Shown here: piece by piece, positions 38,001 through 47,285 of the stretch | Layout: every line of letters starts with the position of its first letter | How positions within the stretch are numbered: position 1 is the first letter of the stretch | Source of the DNA: Elmis aenea | Taxonomy: Eukaryota > Arthropoda > Insecta > Coleoptera > Elmidae | Direction: 5' to 3' | NCBI GenBank assembly: GCA_947652605.1 | Contig: OX393584.1 | Coordinates: 30,243,467-30,307,466, forward strand | DNA: 64,000 nt | Position numbers and translations under genes: made by a program | The notes under the pieces: generated by a model | Seen by the model: only the letters and a program-made list of their open reading frames with translations | The model's database searches: none | Told to the model about the DNA's origin: nothing

Positions 38001-40806
38001 GAAAATTAAATCCATTAGTTGTGCACCAAACTTTACAAAAAAAAAACTTAGTATAATGCTACGTGATTTATTTTTAAAAACGCAGTGAATTTAATACTAT
38101 GCTAATGGCTACAAGATGCTTTGTTAAATTATAAAATATTCTGTATCGTTTTCCAAAAATTACTTCCTAAACCATGCAAAATTCACACACAATAAATAGA
38201 TGGTACACGATGTTGTAATAAGTTTTACTACGTTCTATAATTCCTCATAAACAAATTAATCTTGATTAATGCTTAAATTGAACAATGGCTGGCTCTGTTT
38301 ACCTTTTTACACCCCGAAAATATTTTTTGAAACACCAAAATGTGGTTTGGTAGTTTGATACAATTTAAATAATGTGTTAATTAAAAATTCGCAGCGTACT
38401 AGATAATGGATGACATTAAAAATACTCATTCACGGTGTTCCAGTAACAACTCACCAACCCTGTAAATTTTTTGTTTTAATTATTCGTTTAGATGGTTCTT
38501 TTTAAATATATGTTTTTATTTAAACCATAGATACTTTCAATAAACCTTTCAACACGACTTTTGGCTAATTAAGTGTCATTAATAAAAATGTGTTTCTATA
38601 GCTTAAAAATATATGTAAACGAAGTTTAATATTTTTAGTTCTTACTTTTTTTAATAAAACAGCTTGCGATACATGTTCCAGCAGTATTGCACGCTTGGGA
38701 TAAATGTGACCCAGCAGTAATTAATGGAAGACATGCATGGCCAGCCAATAGTCGACTGAAAGGAGCCACATGTATTCCTGATACAAATTAAAACGATTCA
38801 CATGCAGTGTGAGCTTAGAACTACTAACAAATCCACCCATGGTGTTATAAAGCGACATAACACAATTCAGAATTTTTCGAACATCCTTTGGGACGTGTAC
38901 AGGGTATTGCATGACCAAACGGCCAAACTTAAGGAGCATGTTCCTTGAGTCAATTTAAGCAAAAACTGTAACATAAACCATAGTCCAAAACTCAATGGTT
39001 ATCGAGTTATAGACCTTTAAAGTTTATTAAAAAAGGTCAGTTGAAACATAAAAAAGTATGAAATACCGCTTTTATCTTCTAAAATATTGATTTAACAAGA
39101 AAATGTCTTATACAAAAGATGCATAGCTATCTTTTTTGCGCTTTTATACCCGATTTTGTTTTGCTTTTTACAGTTTATTTGCTATGGAACCAATCTAGTT
39201 ATTTTAAATAGAACCCTGTATATTATGACATTTTTGGATTCCTCTTTAAATGTACTTCATAAACTATGAACGGTCATATAGGCCTAAAATTAACCGTTTT
39301 CGAGTAATTAATTTTTTCTCGAACATTTTGAGCAACATAGTACTTTCAAAAAATTTCAATGTTTAACATTTCGACTTTTCGTTTTATGGCTATATCTCGC
39401 TTGTTTATGAAAATAAACAAAAATAATTTTGACGTTCTACAGGCACTTTTTTGATAAGAATGCAGTGGCGCAGACAATTTTTCAAAAAAAAAAATCGGAA
39501 TTCGAGTTGTGATTGTGACATGCAATTGTATTTTGTTTAATGGAACCCATAGTTGGCTGTGGCATCACGAGAAAGAGGATTTTTCCCCATTACAATAATA
39601 TATAGCCAAATCCAAGTTTAATGGCGAAGGGTGGGGGTGCGCAATTAGGCAATTTTTCATATTTTATTTTGTTTTTAGTAGTAGTCTTATGTCATTAAGA
39701 ATATAACTGATATAACAAACTGTCATTCTGTTGTTTTAATGATAGTTTGACAGAAATAATCATCTTTAATTGTTGATTGTTTATATTTTTGTACCTTAAA
39801 AACACAAAATGGCTTACGAATTTTACGAAAAGTATGATATGTTACAATGTTTTAATCAAAGTAATAATAATTCTGAAGCTGCAAGTTAAACATATTTCAA
39901 TTGTTACCCATAATGAAGAAGACATGTCCCACAATTAATGAGATTTTGTTTTAAGGCAACCTAATAATGAATCTATTTCTGGAAGATTAAAACATAATCT
40001 CATTAATTATTGTCGCAATGGTGGATCAAAAATAACACTGTTTTTGAAAGTATGGTAAATAACGGCCTATTTTTAAATTTAGCCAAGCTGGACTGCAATA
40101 ATTGCAGTTATTATTATTAGAGACTACATTACTTAATTAAAATATTAATGAGTGAAATACAGTGCATGCAATTAAAAGGGAAAACGTGTGGACACAGCAT
40201 TAACCAAGTCTCCCTGGATTTAATATGTACTAAAACAGTGATACCGAAACTGTAGACCACGGTCCCTGAGGGTACATCAAAAATCATTTATAGAAACTAT
40301 AGAAAAATGTTATAATGTTGCAATAAAAATAGTTTTTGTTACCGTTAAAAACTTTTAACAAGTATAGTAGTCTAAAAACTATCAGTTGAAGATGGGATCC
40401 CCCTATCATGCATCTTGTTATGTAGGTATCATCGTGCTGACTAAGTTTCTAAACCACTGTGCCAAGAGTCGCGTGCTCAGAACATTTAAAACTAAATCTA
40501 ATGGTAAATAATAAAAACAATAGAAACGATATATGTATGTACATCGATATATGTGTGTATGTGTTACTGTGGTGAGAACGAATATCTCTATCGATTGGTA
40601 TGTGGAGTACGATACAATTGTTGATGTGCTTATCAGGTATGATCGTGTGGTATGTATGAGTATTGCTTACCATTGCGTTTCGAGCTAAGATGACCGTAGA
40701 GCCTGCTAAGGTCGATTGCCATGACAGCATGCGGGATGGCTGCGCACACGGCCACCACCGCTGTAGCCAGCAATAGCGGGTGCGGTGCCAACACCACGCG
40801 GACCAT
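25845..40806 (-). CDS. prohormone-4: Prohormone-4 (IDLSRF-like peptide) precursor with LDL-receptor class A domain
   Basis: Three minus-strand coding exons (40671-40806, 26093-26377, 25845-26038) join in phase to 204 residues. Residues 1-30 are a hydrophobic signal peptide ending AVMA. Residues 31-42 are the predicted peptide IDLSRLYGHLSS, closed by the dibasic site KR. Residues 49-87 are an LDL-receptor class A domain with six cysteines and the DC.DSYDED calcium-binding end, followed by AAKR. The rest (EETGSFLKSLL, ALKPLGGVDKVAIA, SQTIEDFGAAL, GDLGMLKSIGIKDSELGDV, ending NTGFLD) matches the conserved C-terminal part of insect prohormone-4 as I know it. The product is secreted, in a neuropeptide-type precursor; the receptor is not evident from sequence. 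The usual sixth residue of the peptide is F; here it is L. The first coding intron is 14.3 kb and full of repeats. Confidence 0.95.
26093..26377 (-). CDS. prohormone-4: prohormone-4 coding exon 2 (LDLa domain)
   Basis: The acceptor TTATTTGCAG precedes 26377 and the donor CAG|GTAAAT follows 26093. The 285-nt exon starts in phase 1 and ends in phase 1. It holds all six LDLa cysteines and the FLKSLLASHGPNYLEKLFG segment. Confidence 0.95.
26452..27162 (+). mobile_element. 5'-truncated non-LTR element tail (R1/I-like, RNase H) with target duplication
   Basis: The element (26462-27152) lies between copies of AATTCAAGTA (26452-26461 and 27153-27162). It begins inside an RNase H domain: DSQAALKALGSSEVNSG, then WCPGHTNIPGNEEADRLAK with the conserved GNE.AD motif. 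After a frame break near 26768 the C-terminal CCHC-like part follows (CRGCGEEEKTPLHVICQCE) to a stop at 27075-27077, and then a 3' UTR ending in TAA repeats. Non-LTR elements with RNase H include the I, R1 and LOA groups. It sits about 75 bp upstream of the prohormone-4 exon 2 acceptor, in the opposite orientation to that gene. Confidence 0.92.
27163..27950. other. Intron of prohormone-4, no feature seen
   Basis: AT-rich intron sequence without recognisable structure. Confidence 0.5.
27951..28330. repeat. Tandem repeat, 145-bp unit, 2.6 copies
   Basis: AGAAATGAAATAATTTTTAT recurs at 27961, 28106 and (with changes) 28252, each time followed by GCAGACTTTACTTTAAGGAA and CCTAACAATTATCCACCCT. It lies inside prohormone-4 intron 1. 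Confidence 0.88.
28331..29860. other. Intron of prohormone-4, no gene seen
   Basis: AT-rich. A GC-rich patch at about 29705-29765, starting ACAGGGTGTAGC, may be a repeat end. Confidence 0.45.
29861..30165. repeat. Reverse copies of the 172-bp repeat of 195-545
   Basis: The segments TATTTTTTATAGCTG, AAACCGATTA, GCGTAACGCGTATTATT (or close variants) and TTTGTTATGGGCCTAATTG are the reverse complement of those at 195-545, in the same order, in about two units. Confidence 0.75.
30740..31096. other. Stretch open on both strands, coding-like, unassigned
   Basis: Within AT-rich intron DNA this block has near-balanced composition and is open for about 96 codons on the plus strand (about 30775-31062) and about 117 on the minus strand. 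The plus reading has balanced, protein-like composition (DERESLLVSMSNKLLLGEP, FKRSMFEYSLFSFFMDTSD) but no ATG near its start and a stop just before it. I recognise no family. It may be an old coding insertion or an exon of an unseen gene. Confidence 0.3.
31205..33190. repeat. Satellite array, 158/160-bp monomers with dimeric order
   Basis: About 12 monomers. ATCGATTTTT starts units at 31241, 31401, 31559, 31719, 31884, 32041, 32201, 32359, 32517, 32677, 32835, 32995 and 33153, so steps are mostly 158 or 160. From about 32359 two unit types alternate (158 bp with AATTAAGTC, 160 bp with AATTAAAAGTC), giving a 318-bp higher-order unit. Each monomer has a near-palindrome around CTATAG with arms GTGCAAAG and CTTTGTAC. 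The last unit is the most diverged. The array lies inside prohormone-4 intron 1. Confidence 0.95.
33191..36801. other. Intron of prohormone-4, no gene seen
   Basis: AT-rich. CAGGGTG-type ends occur near 33765 and 35530 (TA|CAGGGTGTTC), and AACACCCT near 35306, without a partner I can define. C-rich patches at 34270 and 34460 interrupt it. Confidence 0.45.
36802..37407. mobile_element. Foldback Tc1/mariner-like element with long inverted arms
   Basis: The element starts TA|CAGGGTGGTCCAAATTC and ends GAATTTGGACCAGCCTG|TA. Arms of about 115 bp (36802-36925 and 37295-37407) are inverted copies, including GAGAAACGGTTAAATTACC, AATGTGCAGTTTTTTGA and ACTCAGAACCGTTTT. TA on each side fits Tc1/mariner-type integration. 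The centre is AT-rich and non-coding. The two arms are imperfect, so the element is not recent. A truncated relative is at 15896-16110. Confidence 0.88.
37408..38899. other. Intron of prohormone-4, no gene seen
   Basis: AT-rich. A 72-codon minus frame at 38721-38939 lies in a slightly GC-richer stretch but has no motif I recognise. Confidence 0.45.
38900..39218. mobile_element. Small Tc1/mariner-like MITE
   Basis: Starts TA|CAGGGTATTGC and ends TAGAACCCTG|TA, 319 bp, with no coding capacity. Only the outer 6 to 8 bases are clearly inverted. Confidence 0.5.
39809..40043 (+). pseudogene. Transposon helix-turn-helix ORF remnant (DUF4817-like)
   Basis: From the ATG the frame reads MAYEFYEKYDMLQCFNQSNN, then SEAAS, a stop, and then YFNCYP and RRHVP separated by further stops. 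The order EKYDML.CF..SNNN..AA...YF...P.RRHVP matches the N-terminal helix-turn-helix segment found in many insect transposon proteins (DUF4817 type). Decayed. The assignment rests on motif order only. Confidence 0.5.
40236..40459. mobile_element. hAT-like MITE remnant
   Basis: Starts CAGTGATACCGAAACT and ends AAGTTTCTAAACCACTG, inverted termini of hAT type (CAGTG...CACTG). The 8-bp flanks (TACTAAAA and TGCCAAGA) do not match, so the insertion is old or the ends are misplaced. Confidence 0.45.
40671..40806 (-). CDS. prohormone-4: prohormone-4 coding exon 1 (signal peptide and IDLSRL peptide)
   Basis: The ATG is at 40804-40806 and the donor AATG|GTAAGC follows 40671. It encodes 45 residues (MVRVV... 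to SSKRN) plus one base, which fits the incoming phase of exon 2. The exon is GC-rich against its flanks. An antisense frame over it is a shadow. Confidence 0.94.
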
Positions 40807-40944
40807 AGCTGGTGCTGGGGCACAAATGAGATGGAGACCGCTCTCTACCAGCGCCCTGTTCGGTCCGAACTACCTTATAGCATTTCTACCTGCGTCACGG
40901 CGCCGTATCAGAGCGTCCAAACGCTACTGCGCACCACCTACCAG
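40807..40944 (-). other. prohormone-4: prohormone-4 5' UTR part of exon 1
   Basis: GC-rich like the coding part. The acceptor GAATCAACAG lies directly upstream of 40944, which implies a further 5' exon. Confidence 0.6.
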
Positions 40945-41026
40945 CTGTTGATTCAATCAATAAACTATACGGTCCGTTCTGGTACATTCAAATAACTTGG
41001 AACTTTAATAAAAAGGGCATACTTAC

Positions 41027-41140
41027 CTCGCCCACTTGCTAAATGTTGAGTACCACAGACCATTAACAACCTGACCCTCGGAGAAGTATAGCCTATAATA
41101 CAACATCCAGCGCGTGAATCACTATCATACATCATGACAA
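41027..41140 (-). other. prohormone-4: Probable non-coding first exon of prohormone-4
   Basis: The strong donor GGCGAG|GTAAGTATG lies at 41027/41026 on the minus strand, only 82 bp upstream of the acceptor at 40944. The 5' limit is not visible; the end given is approximate. Confidence 0.5.
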
Positions 41141-41219
41141 AACGTCGGATCTTTTGTTGTTTCATTTTAATTTCTCCATAAACTCCAACATGAATCCCCA
41201 GGGCGAATATCATCACGTT

Positions 41220-44200
41220 ATTTTTGAAATAAGATGATCAACTATACTCCTCACGGAAGTTTGGTGCGTTTTAGAAACAGCCCTTGCTCCTCTCACGCTC
41301 CAAATCGACTCTTAATTTACGAAAAGTACTACATATGCTCTTTACATTACGAAAATTAAATGTTAACAACTTTAATTCCGTTACACAAAGGAGTATGCGA
41401 TCGTTAAAAACATTTTGTTCCTCTGAGAAGATAAATTAACGGGTAAAAAAAATTATGTGGATGTCGGGTGGGTCGAAATATTTCCGCATTTTAGGACGAA
41501 TTGATTTCTCTGCGAATTGTACGATCGTTGACAAAACTTGTAATATGCAAACGTTTTCGGTGTCGAACTAGAACATCATAGATAGTCGAGCTCCTCTGGC
41601 TGGTAATTCGGATAGTGATGATGTACTAGCACCATATAACAACAAATCAAGATTGCAGCAAGATATGCAAGATGCAATTAGTTCAGTAACAAAACTATCG
41701 ACAAATTACAACAACTAAGAAATAGCTCTCCTATCGAGTCTTTTAAAGTGAGATCAACTACAGTAACAATAATTGGGTCAACTTAGTAGGCACAGCTACA
41801 CAACATGTATTTTTCGTAGCCAGTACAATATAAACATGGAAAAGAAACAGCTTTTGAATCCAAAACTTATATCGTCTATTATTTTTATAACATAGGCTTT
41901 TGAAAATGAAACAATTCATTGTTTTAACAGACACCATTGCTTATAATTATATGTTCTACTGGTAGGATTTATTTTGTGATATAGTAACAATAATGTACTC
42001 AAAAAGTCATTGAGTTTTCAAAGGAACAAATAAGTATTGATTTCGTCATAAGAGAATATCCATTGTTTGTAGTGATATTAACAATAATTTATTCAGTTCC
42101 AGAAGATTGAACAAACAAGGTACAATAACCTGAACTAGGCCAAACAGAAAACACCCACAGAAAATAAAGCTTTGCATTTATTATTAATTTCCTCATTTGT
42201 CGTCCTAATATGATAATGCATTAACAACAGTTTTTGAAAAAACCGTCTACGTAATAAATAAATAACTATGTGATACATGTCTCAGGTCATATTTATGCTT
42301 CATGTCGTATTCCTCAAGCAGCCATCTAAATTTAAAAAGGTAAATTAGGCATTCAGTGTCTCCCAATCTCAATCTCTATGGGATAACGTGCATAACTTTA
42401 TTATTAAAGCTACGAAGCTTGTCAAATAAGGAAAGTTTTTTAATTTTAAAAGCCCATTAATGTGATGCTTTATTTATACAGCGGCTGGTTTAGATTCAAA
42501 ACGTCGTCTAAACTGCAAGCGCAATTTTTTAAATTTTAAATGCAGTCTAGATGAAATATTTATAAGTAAGTATTTATAATAAATTGTTCTCCAAAAACAA
42601 TATGGCCTATATAAGGTGTGGCGAACATGACGCGCGTGCCACAGCTGGCCCGTAGAAAAATTTTTACTGGCACGCGGGAGAAATAGTTGCTTTTCTTAAA
42701 TTTTTGGAAAATCAATTACCTTTTTTTTAAAATAATGAATTAATAACACGAAATTATATTTACTCAAACTATTTTTGCAATCCTACTGATAATTTTATAG
42801 TTTTGCTAAAATCGACTAAGCCGTGACAAATTTCTAAAAATAGTTGCTCTACATTGTAGATTCTACAAAGTCGTTGCTTTAATTCCACCTGATCGACATA
42901 CGTGTTTATTACGATGTTCAAATAACTTCTAACTTTGGCCACTCTCTGTACAAACATAAAAAACATAAATATGTATATTCAAAAGCATAGCATGCTTCTT
43001 TATCGATATTTATCATTTATTGAAAGGCCCCAACGAATTAGCCAAAAAATTCGAAAATTTATGAGTTTAATACCTTGTTGTGTTTGTTATGAGATGGTAT
43101 TTTAACTGTTGCGATTAGAGCGTACGTAGCCGTAATGGTATAAGCTTGAGCAGTAGTAATTATTAAAACACCTTTCTTTGGTTTAAGATTATATTTAAAA
43201 GAATAAAAATGAATGAGTTAACATCAGTATTTTACAAAGAGGCTATTTGCTTAAGCAGTAAAGGTTAACTAACTAAAAACTTTACACAATGCTATTTTAA
43301 GGGAATTTCAAAATGTTATCCCTTTGCTACGATTGGTCAACCTAGCAAAGGAATTTGTCCAGAAACACATGCGTTAAAACAAAACGGACTCTCAAGTGCC
43401 CCACGCAATAGGGGTTCTTAAAGTTCGACGCGGGTGGTTGAAAAAATGTAACTTAAATTGAAAACTGACTATTTGGCAAGATTTACTACTTCCTAGCTAT
43501 TCTTTAAAATTAGAAAATATATACAGAATAAAAGAACATATGTACAACTCGAACTTTACAACAACCTTCGCTACAAATACAACCTTCAACAGAAATTCAG
43601 ATAGCAAATAAACAAAAACCATATTGATAAGCATAGATGAGTTGTAGTCAGAGCTGTTTTTGGTTTTCGTGTGTTTGTGTCAAAGGGAATAAGTATATGC
43701 AAATATACATTTTACCACAATTATGAATACATTTGAAAAGGTAATATTTTATTGAATCATTAATTTCTTTGATGCATTTGAGTTATTCTCTTGTTTTTTT
43801 GTAAAAAAAAAAACAATTACATATGTTAACCAAGTGTTTCCTTTTGTTTCTTTATACACAAGTTTTAAAACTCGCGACGTGTCGTTATTGCTCAATTTGT
43901 ATAGTTGATTCTGTAGCGACCAGAAGCGATTTTGATTTAGCTGTACTTATATTCAATGTAATAATGTTTTTCTAAATACAGTAAAACCTCAATATTCGTC
44001 GCTATATTCGTCAAAACTAAAATTCATAACATACACAACCAAAGTTGCCCACATTTTGATAAAACTGCAAACAACTGAAAAATGACTACATTTTTAAACA
44101 CAAATATCTTTTTATACGACATAGAAAAAGTTGTTAAAAGGTACATTTTAAGAGATAATTATACGTAGATTGCGATTGAGATACTAATGTATTTTTAAAC

Positions 44201-44290
44201 TGAGCCTATAACGAAATATAAACTAAACTTGCAATTTTTAAATAACAACCATAGTTGGGTGGAGCCTTATTAAACAGCTTTTAAGTTTTA
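41220..44290. other. No gene seen; upstream flank of prohormone-4
   Basis: AT-rich. A GC patch at 42617-42675 with GGCACGCGGG-type phrases may be a repeat fragment. A 65-codon minus frame at 42769-42966 has no motif. Confidence 0.45.
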
Positions 44291-44296
44291 ATGATA

Positions 44297-45930
44297 TACA
44301 GGGTGTCAACCTAGTGCGTATTTCTTAAATAACTGGTTTATTATTCAAAATAGGGCACATTAATACGGTAAGGCAACACCCCCTATAAGATACAAAGCTA
44401 GAAAGACATTGTTCTTTAAATTGGTTGGGCATGTTTAGCTAACATAGTCGAAGTTTTTTAGCAAAAGACGATCAAGCTCCGGTACCTCTTTTGCAATATA
44501 TACCGCATATATGGTTAATAACATTAATACCGTAAGACAACATCCCGTATAAGATACAATAACTAGAAAATTATTTAAGTCATGGTTCAAAAATTACTTG
44601 GGCATGTTAAGCTAACACAGTCGAAGCAGTTTTAGTCAATTTTAGCAAAAGACGCCCAAGCGTCGGTACCTCTTTTGCAATATATACCGCATATAGGGTT
44701 TACAACATTAATAGCGTAAGACAACATCTCTTATAAGATACAAAAACTAGAAAATCATTAAAGTCATGGTTCTATAATTACCTGAGCATGTTTAGCTAAC
44801 ATAGTCAAAGCCATTTTAATCAATTTTAGCAAAAGACGCCCAGGCGTCGGTACCTCGTTTGCAATATATACCGCATATAGGGTTTATAACATTAATACCG
44901 TAAGATACAATAACTAGAAAATTATTAAACTCATGATTTTTTAATTACCTGGGAATGTTTATCTAACATAGTCAAAGTCGTTTTTGTCAAATTTAGCTAA
45001 AGACGCCCTAGCGTCGGTACCTCTTTTGCAATATATACCGCATATATGGTTAATAACATTAATACCGTAAGACAAAACTCCGTATAAGATACAATAACTA
45101 GAAAATTATTAAAGTCATGGTTGTTAAATTACCGGGGCATGTTAAGCTAACATAGTCGAAGCCATTTTTATCAATTTTAGCGGAAGACGCCCAGGCGTCG
45201 GTACCTCTTTTGCAATATATACCGTATACAGGGTTTATAACATTAATACCGTAAGACAAAACTCCGTATAAGATACAATAACTAGAAAATTATTAAAGTC
45301 ATGATTCTAAAATTACCTAGGCATGTTTAGCTAACATAGCAGAAGAAGTTTTTATGAATTTTTGCAAAAGACGCCCAGGCGTCGGTACCTCTTTTGTGAT
45401 TTATACCGCATATAGGGTTTATAACATTAATACCGTAAGACAACACCCCTTATAAGATACAATAACTGGAAAATTATACAAGTCATGATTTTAAAGTTAC
45501 CTGGACATGTTTAGCTAACATAGTCGAAGCAGTTTTTGTCAATTTTAGCAAACGACGCCCAAGCGCCGGTACCTCTTTTGCAATATATACCGCATATATG
45601 GTTAATAACATTAATACCGTAAGACAAAACCCCGTATAATATACAATAACTAGAAAATTATTAAAGTCATGGTTGTAAAATTACCGGGGCATGTTAAGCT
45701 AATATAGTCGAAGCCATTTTTATCAATTTTATCGGAAGACGCCCTGGCGTCGGTACCTCTTTTGCAAAATATACCGCATATAGGGTTTATAACATTAATA
45801 CCGTAAGACGACACCCCTTATAAGTTACAATAACTGGAAAATTATTAAAGTCATGATTCTTAAGTTACTTGGGCATGTTGAGCTAACATAAAACAATACC
45901 CCATATAAGATACAATAGCTAGAAAAGTAT
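44297..45930. repeat. Satellite array, 184-bp monomers with three-unit higher order
   Basis: CGGTACCTC occurs once per unit at about 44480, 44664, 44849, 45015, 45199, 45383, 45567 and 45751, mostly 184 bp apart (one unit is 18 bp short). The variant CATATATGGTTAATAAC marks units 1, 4 and 7, while other units have CATATAGGGTTTATAAC-type sequence; GCATGTTAAGCTAA marks units 2, 5 and 8. So the repeat also has a period of three units, 552 bp. Most units hold a short hairpin GACGCC-CA-GGCGTC next to GGTACC. The left edge begins TACAGGGTGTC. Confidence 0.94.
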
Positions 45931-46474
45931 TTTTCATTGTTCTTAAATTATTGGTACAGCGAATCGATTGTTAATTTTTTTTTACTCCTGATTTCATGTA
46001 CATAAAATCGTTTACAAGTTTTAAAGACAATTCAATTTGGAATCTAAAAAATAAAAAATAAACAAGGTGTTGTATTTGAAATAAAAAAGCTACCCTTCGG
46101 TGCGCGGAAAACAAACACTCTGTATAGCTGGAAATAGTTTTAGATTATGTATCCTATGATATCCAACAAATTGTGTCCTAAAACTTTTTTCTGTATTGAA
46201 TAATAAAGCAGTTTGATTTTTCATTTTTCCGTTTTTTGCAGTTTCATTAAGTTGCAATACTGGTTTATTTTGATGTTTCATCCAACGACTCTAATAATTC
46301 TACTAATTTAAACAATTCTCTTAAGTCTTATAATAACTATGTCACCCATGTAATGCGGTAGTTAATTGTCGCCCCTGTATAAATTTTTTTAATAGTTTTA
46401 TTGTCGTTTTAAAAATATAATTTTGTCAAAGAGTGTTTGATGTTAAAAAAGTTAATTGCCATATATTTTTTTAG
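45931..46474. other. Intron or 5' region of the Cys/His gene; first exon not found
   Basis: AT-rich, without a start codon that splices in phase into 46475. The upstream exon may lie further left, beyond the satellite. Confidence 0.4.
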
Positions 46475-47285
46475 AATTATTGCCGTATTTGCTCAAAAAC
46501 GTTTTGCTGTGAAAAATGTCGATCAAAACACGAAAAAAGTGTTCATAAAATTGAACCTGAATGTGATATATGTTTTTACGGACGAACGTATTTAAGAAAT
46601 CCGTCAAATGCTTTACTGAACCACATCCAGAAAAGTCATTGGCCATTACATTGTCTATATTGTAAGAGAATTTTTGCATCCGTGTCAGAACTGCAGCTTG
46701 ACTGCAAATGTACAGTAGGAAGAAAAGGCGCACAGTCGTGCATATCGCCGTATGTGGCACTTTCTAGTGACGACGAAGTAAATTACGATTCACCTCCAGT
46801 CATCAATCCCTTCAACAAAAATTTTGTTACTGACGTTAATAAAAAAAGTATTTTATATAACATCAATGTTCTGACAACCAGCACGCCTTTGCAAAACAAT
46901 AAGGAAACCAACTCGTTAGAACACATTCAAGAATCACTTACCCCAATAGATTTTGTAAGCAGTAAGGACATTACCAATAACAAATCTAAAAGCATTTTTA
47001 AATCTAAAGGAAGTTCTCTCGAATCGAGTGACTTGAAAAAAACTGATCCATCGCTAAAACGCAAAGTCACATTTTTTGAAACCCCAACCACGGAAAGTTG
47101 TAAAATATATGATATAAACAAAAAATGCCTTAAGGCGTCTAGAAATCACACGTCCATTAGCATTTCTCGTAATATAAGGCCTGTTACATCTTATGAAACA
47201 TCTCCAACAAATAACGATGAAGAGGTTGAGGTGACAGCTAACATGGAAGAATCCGGAAATATACAAATTATCAAAAAAATTCAAA
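46475..47285 (+). CDS. Cys/His gene, exon A (zinc-finger cluster)
   Basis: The acceptor ATTTTTTTAG precedes 46475; its TAG would be an in-frame stop, so the exon cannot start earlier. The donor CAAA|GTAAGT ends it at 47285. The frame is open through 270 codons plus one base. Minus-strand frames here are shadows. Confidence 0.8.

Noticed and set aside
40449..40995. Open frames on the minus (other phase) and plus strands over the GC-rich block
   Set aside because: They are shadows of the prohormone-4 first coding exon and its 5' UTR, which read in a different phase and splice correctly.
42617..42675. Possible hAT end in a GC patch
   Set aside because: Only a loose likeness to GTGCC/GGCAC phrases, with no CAG...CTG terminus and no target duplication.
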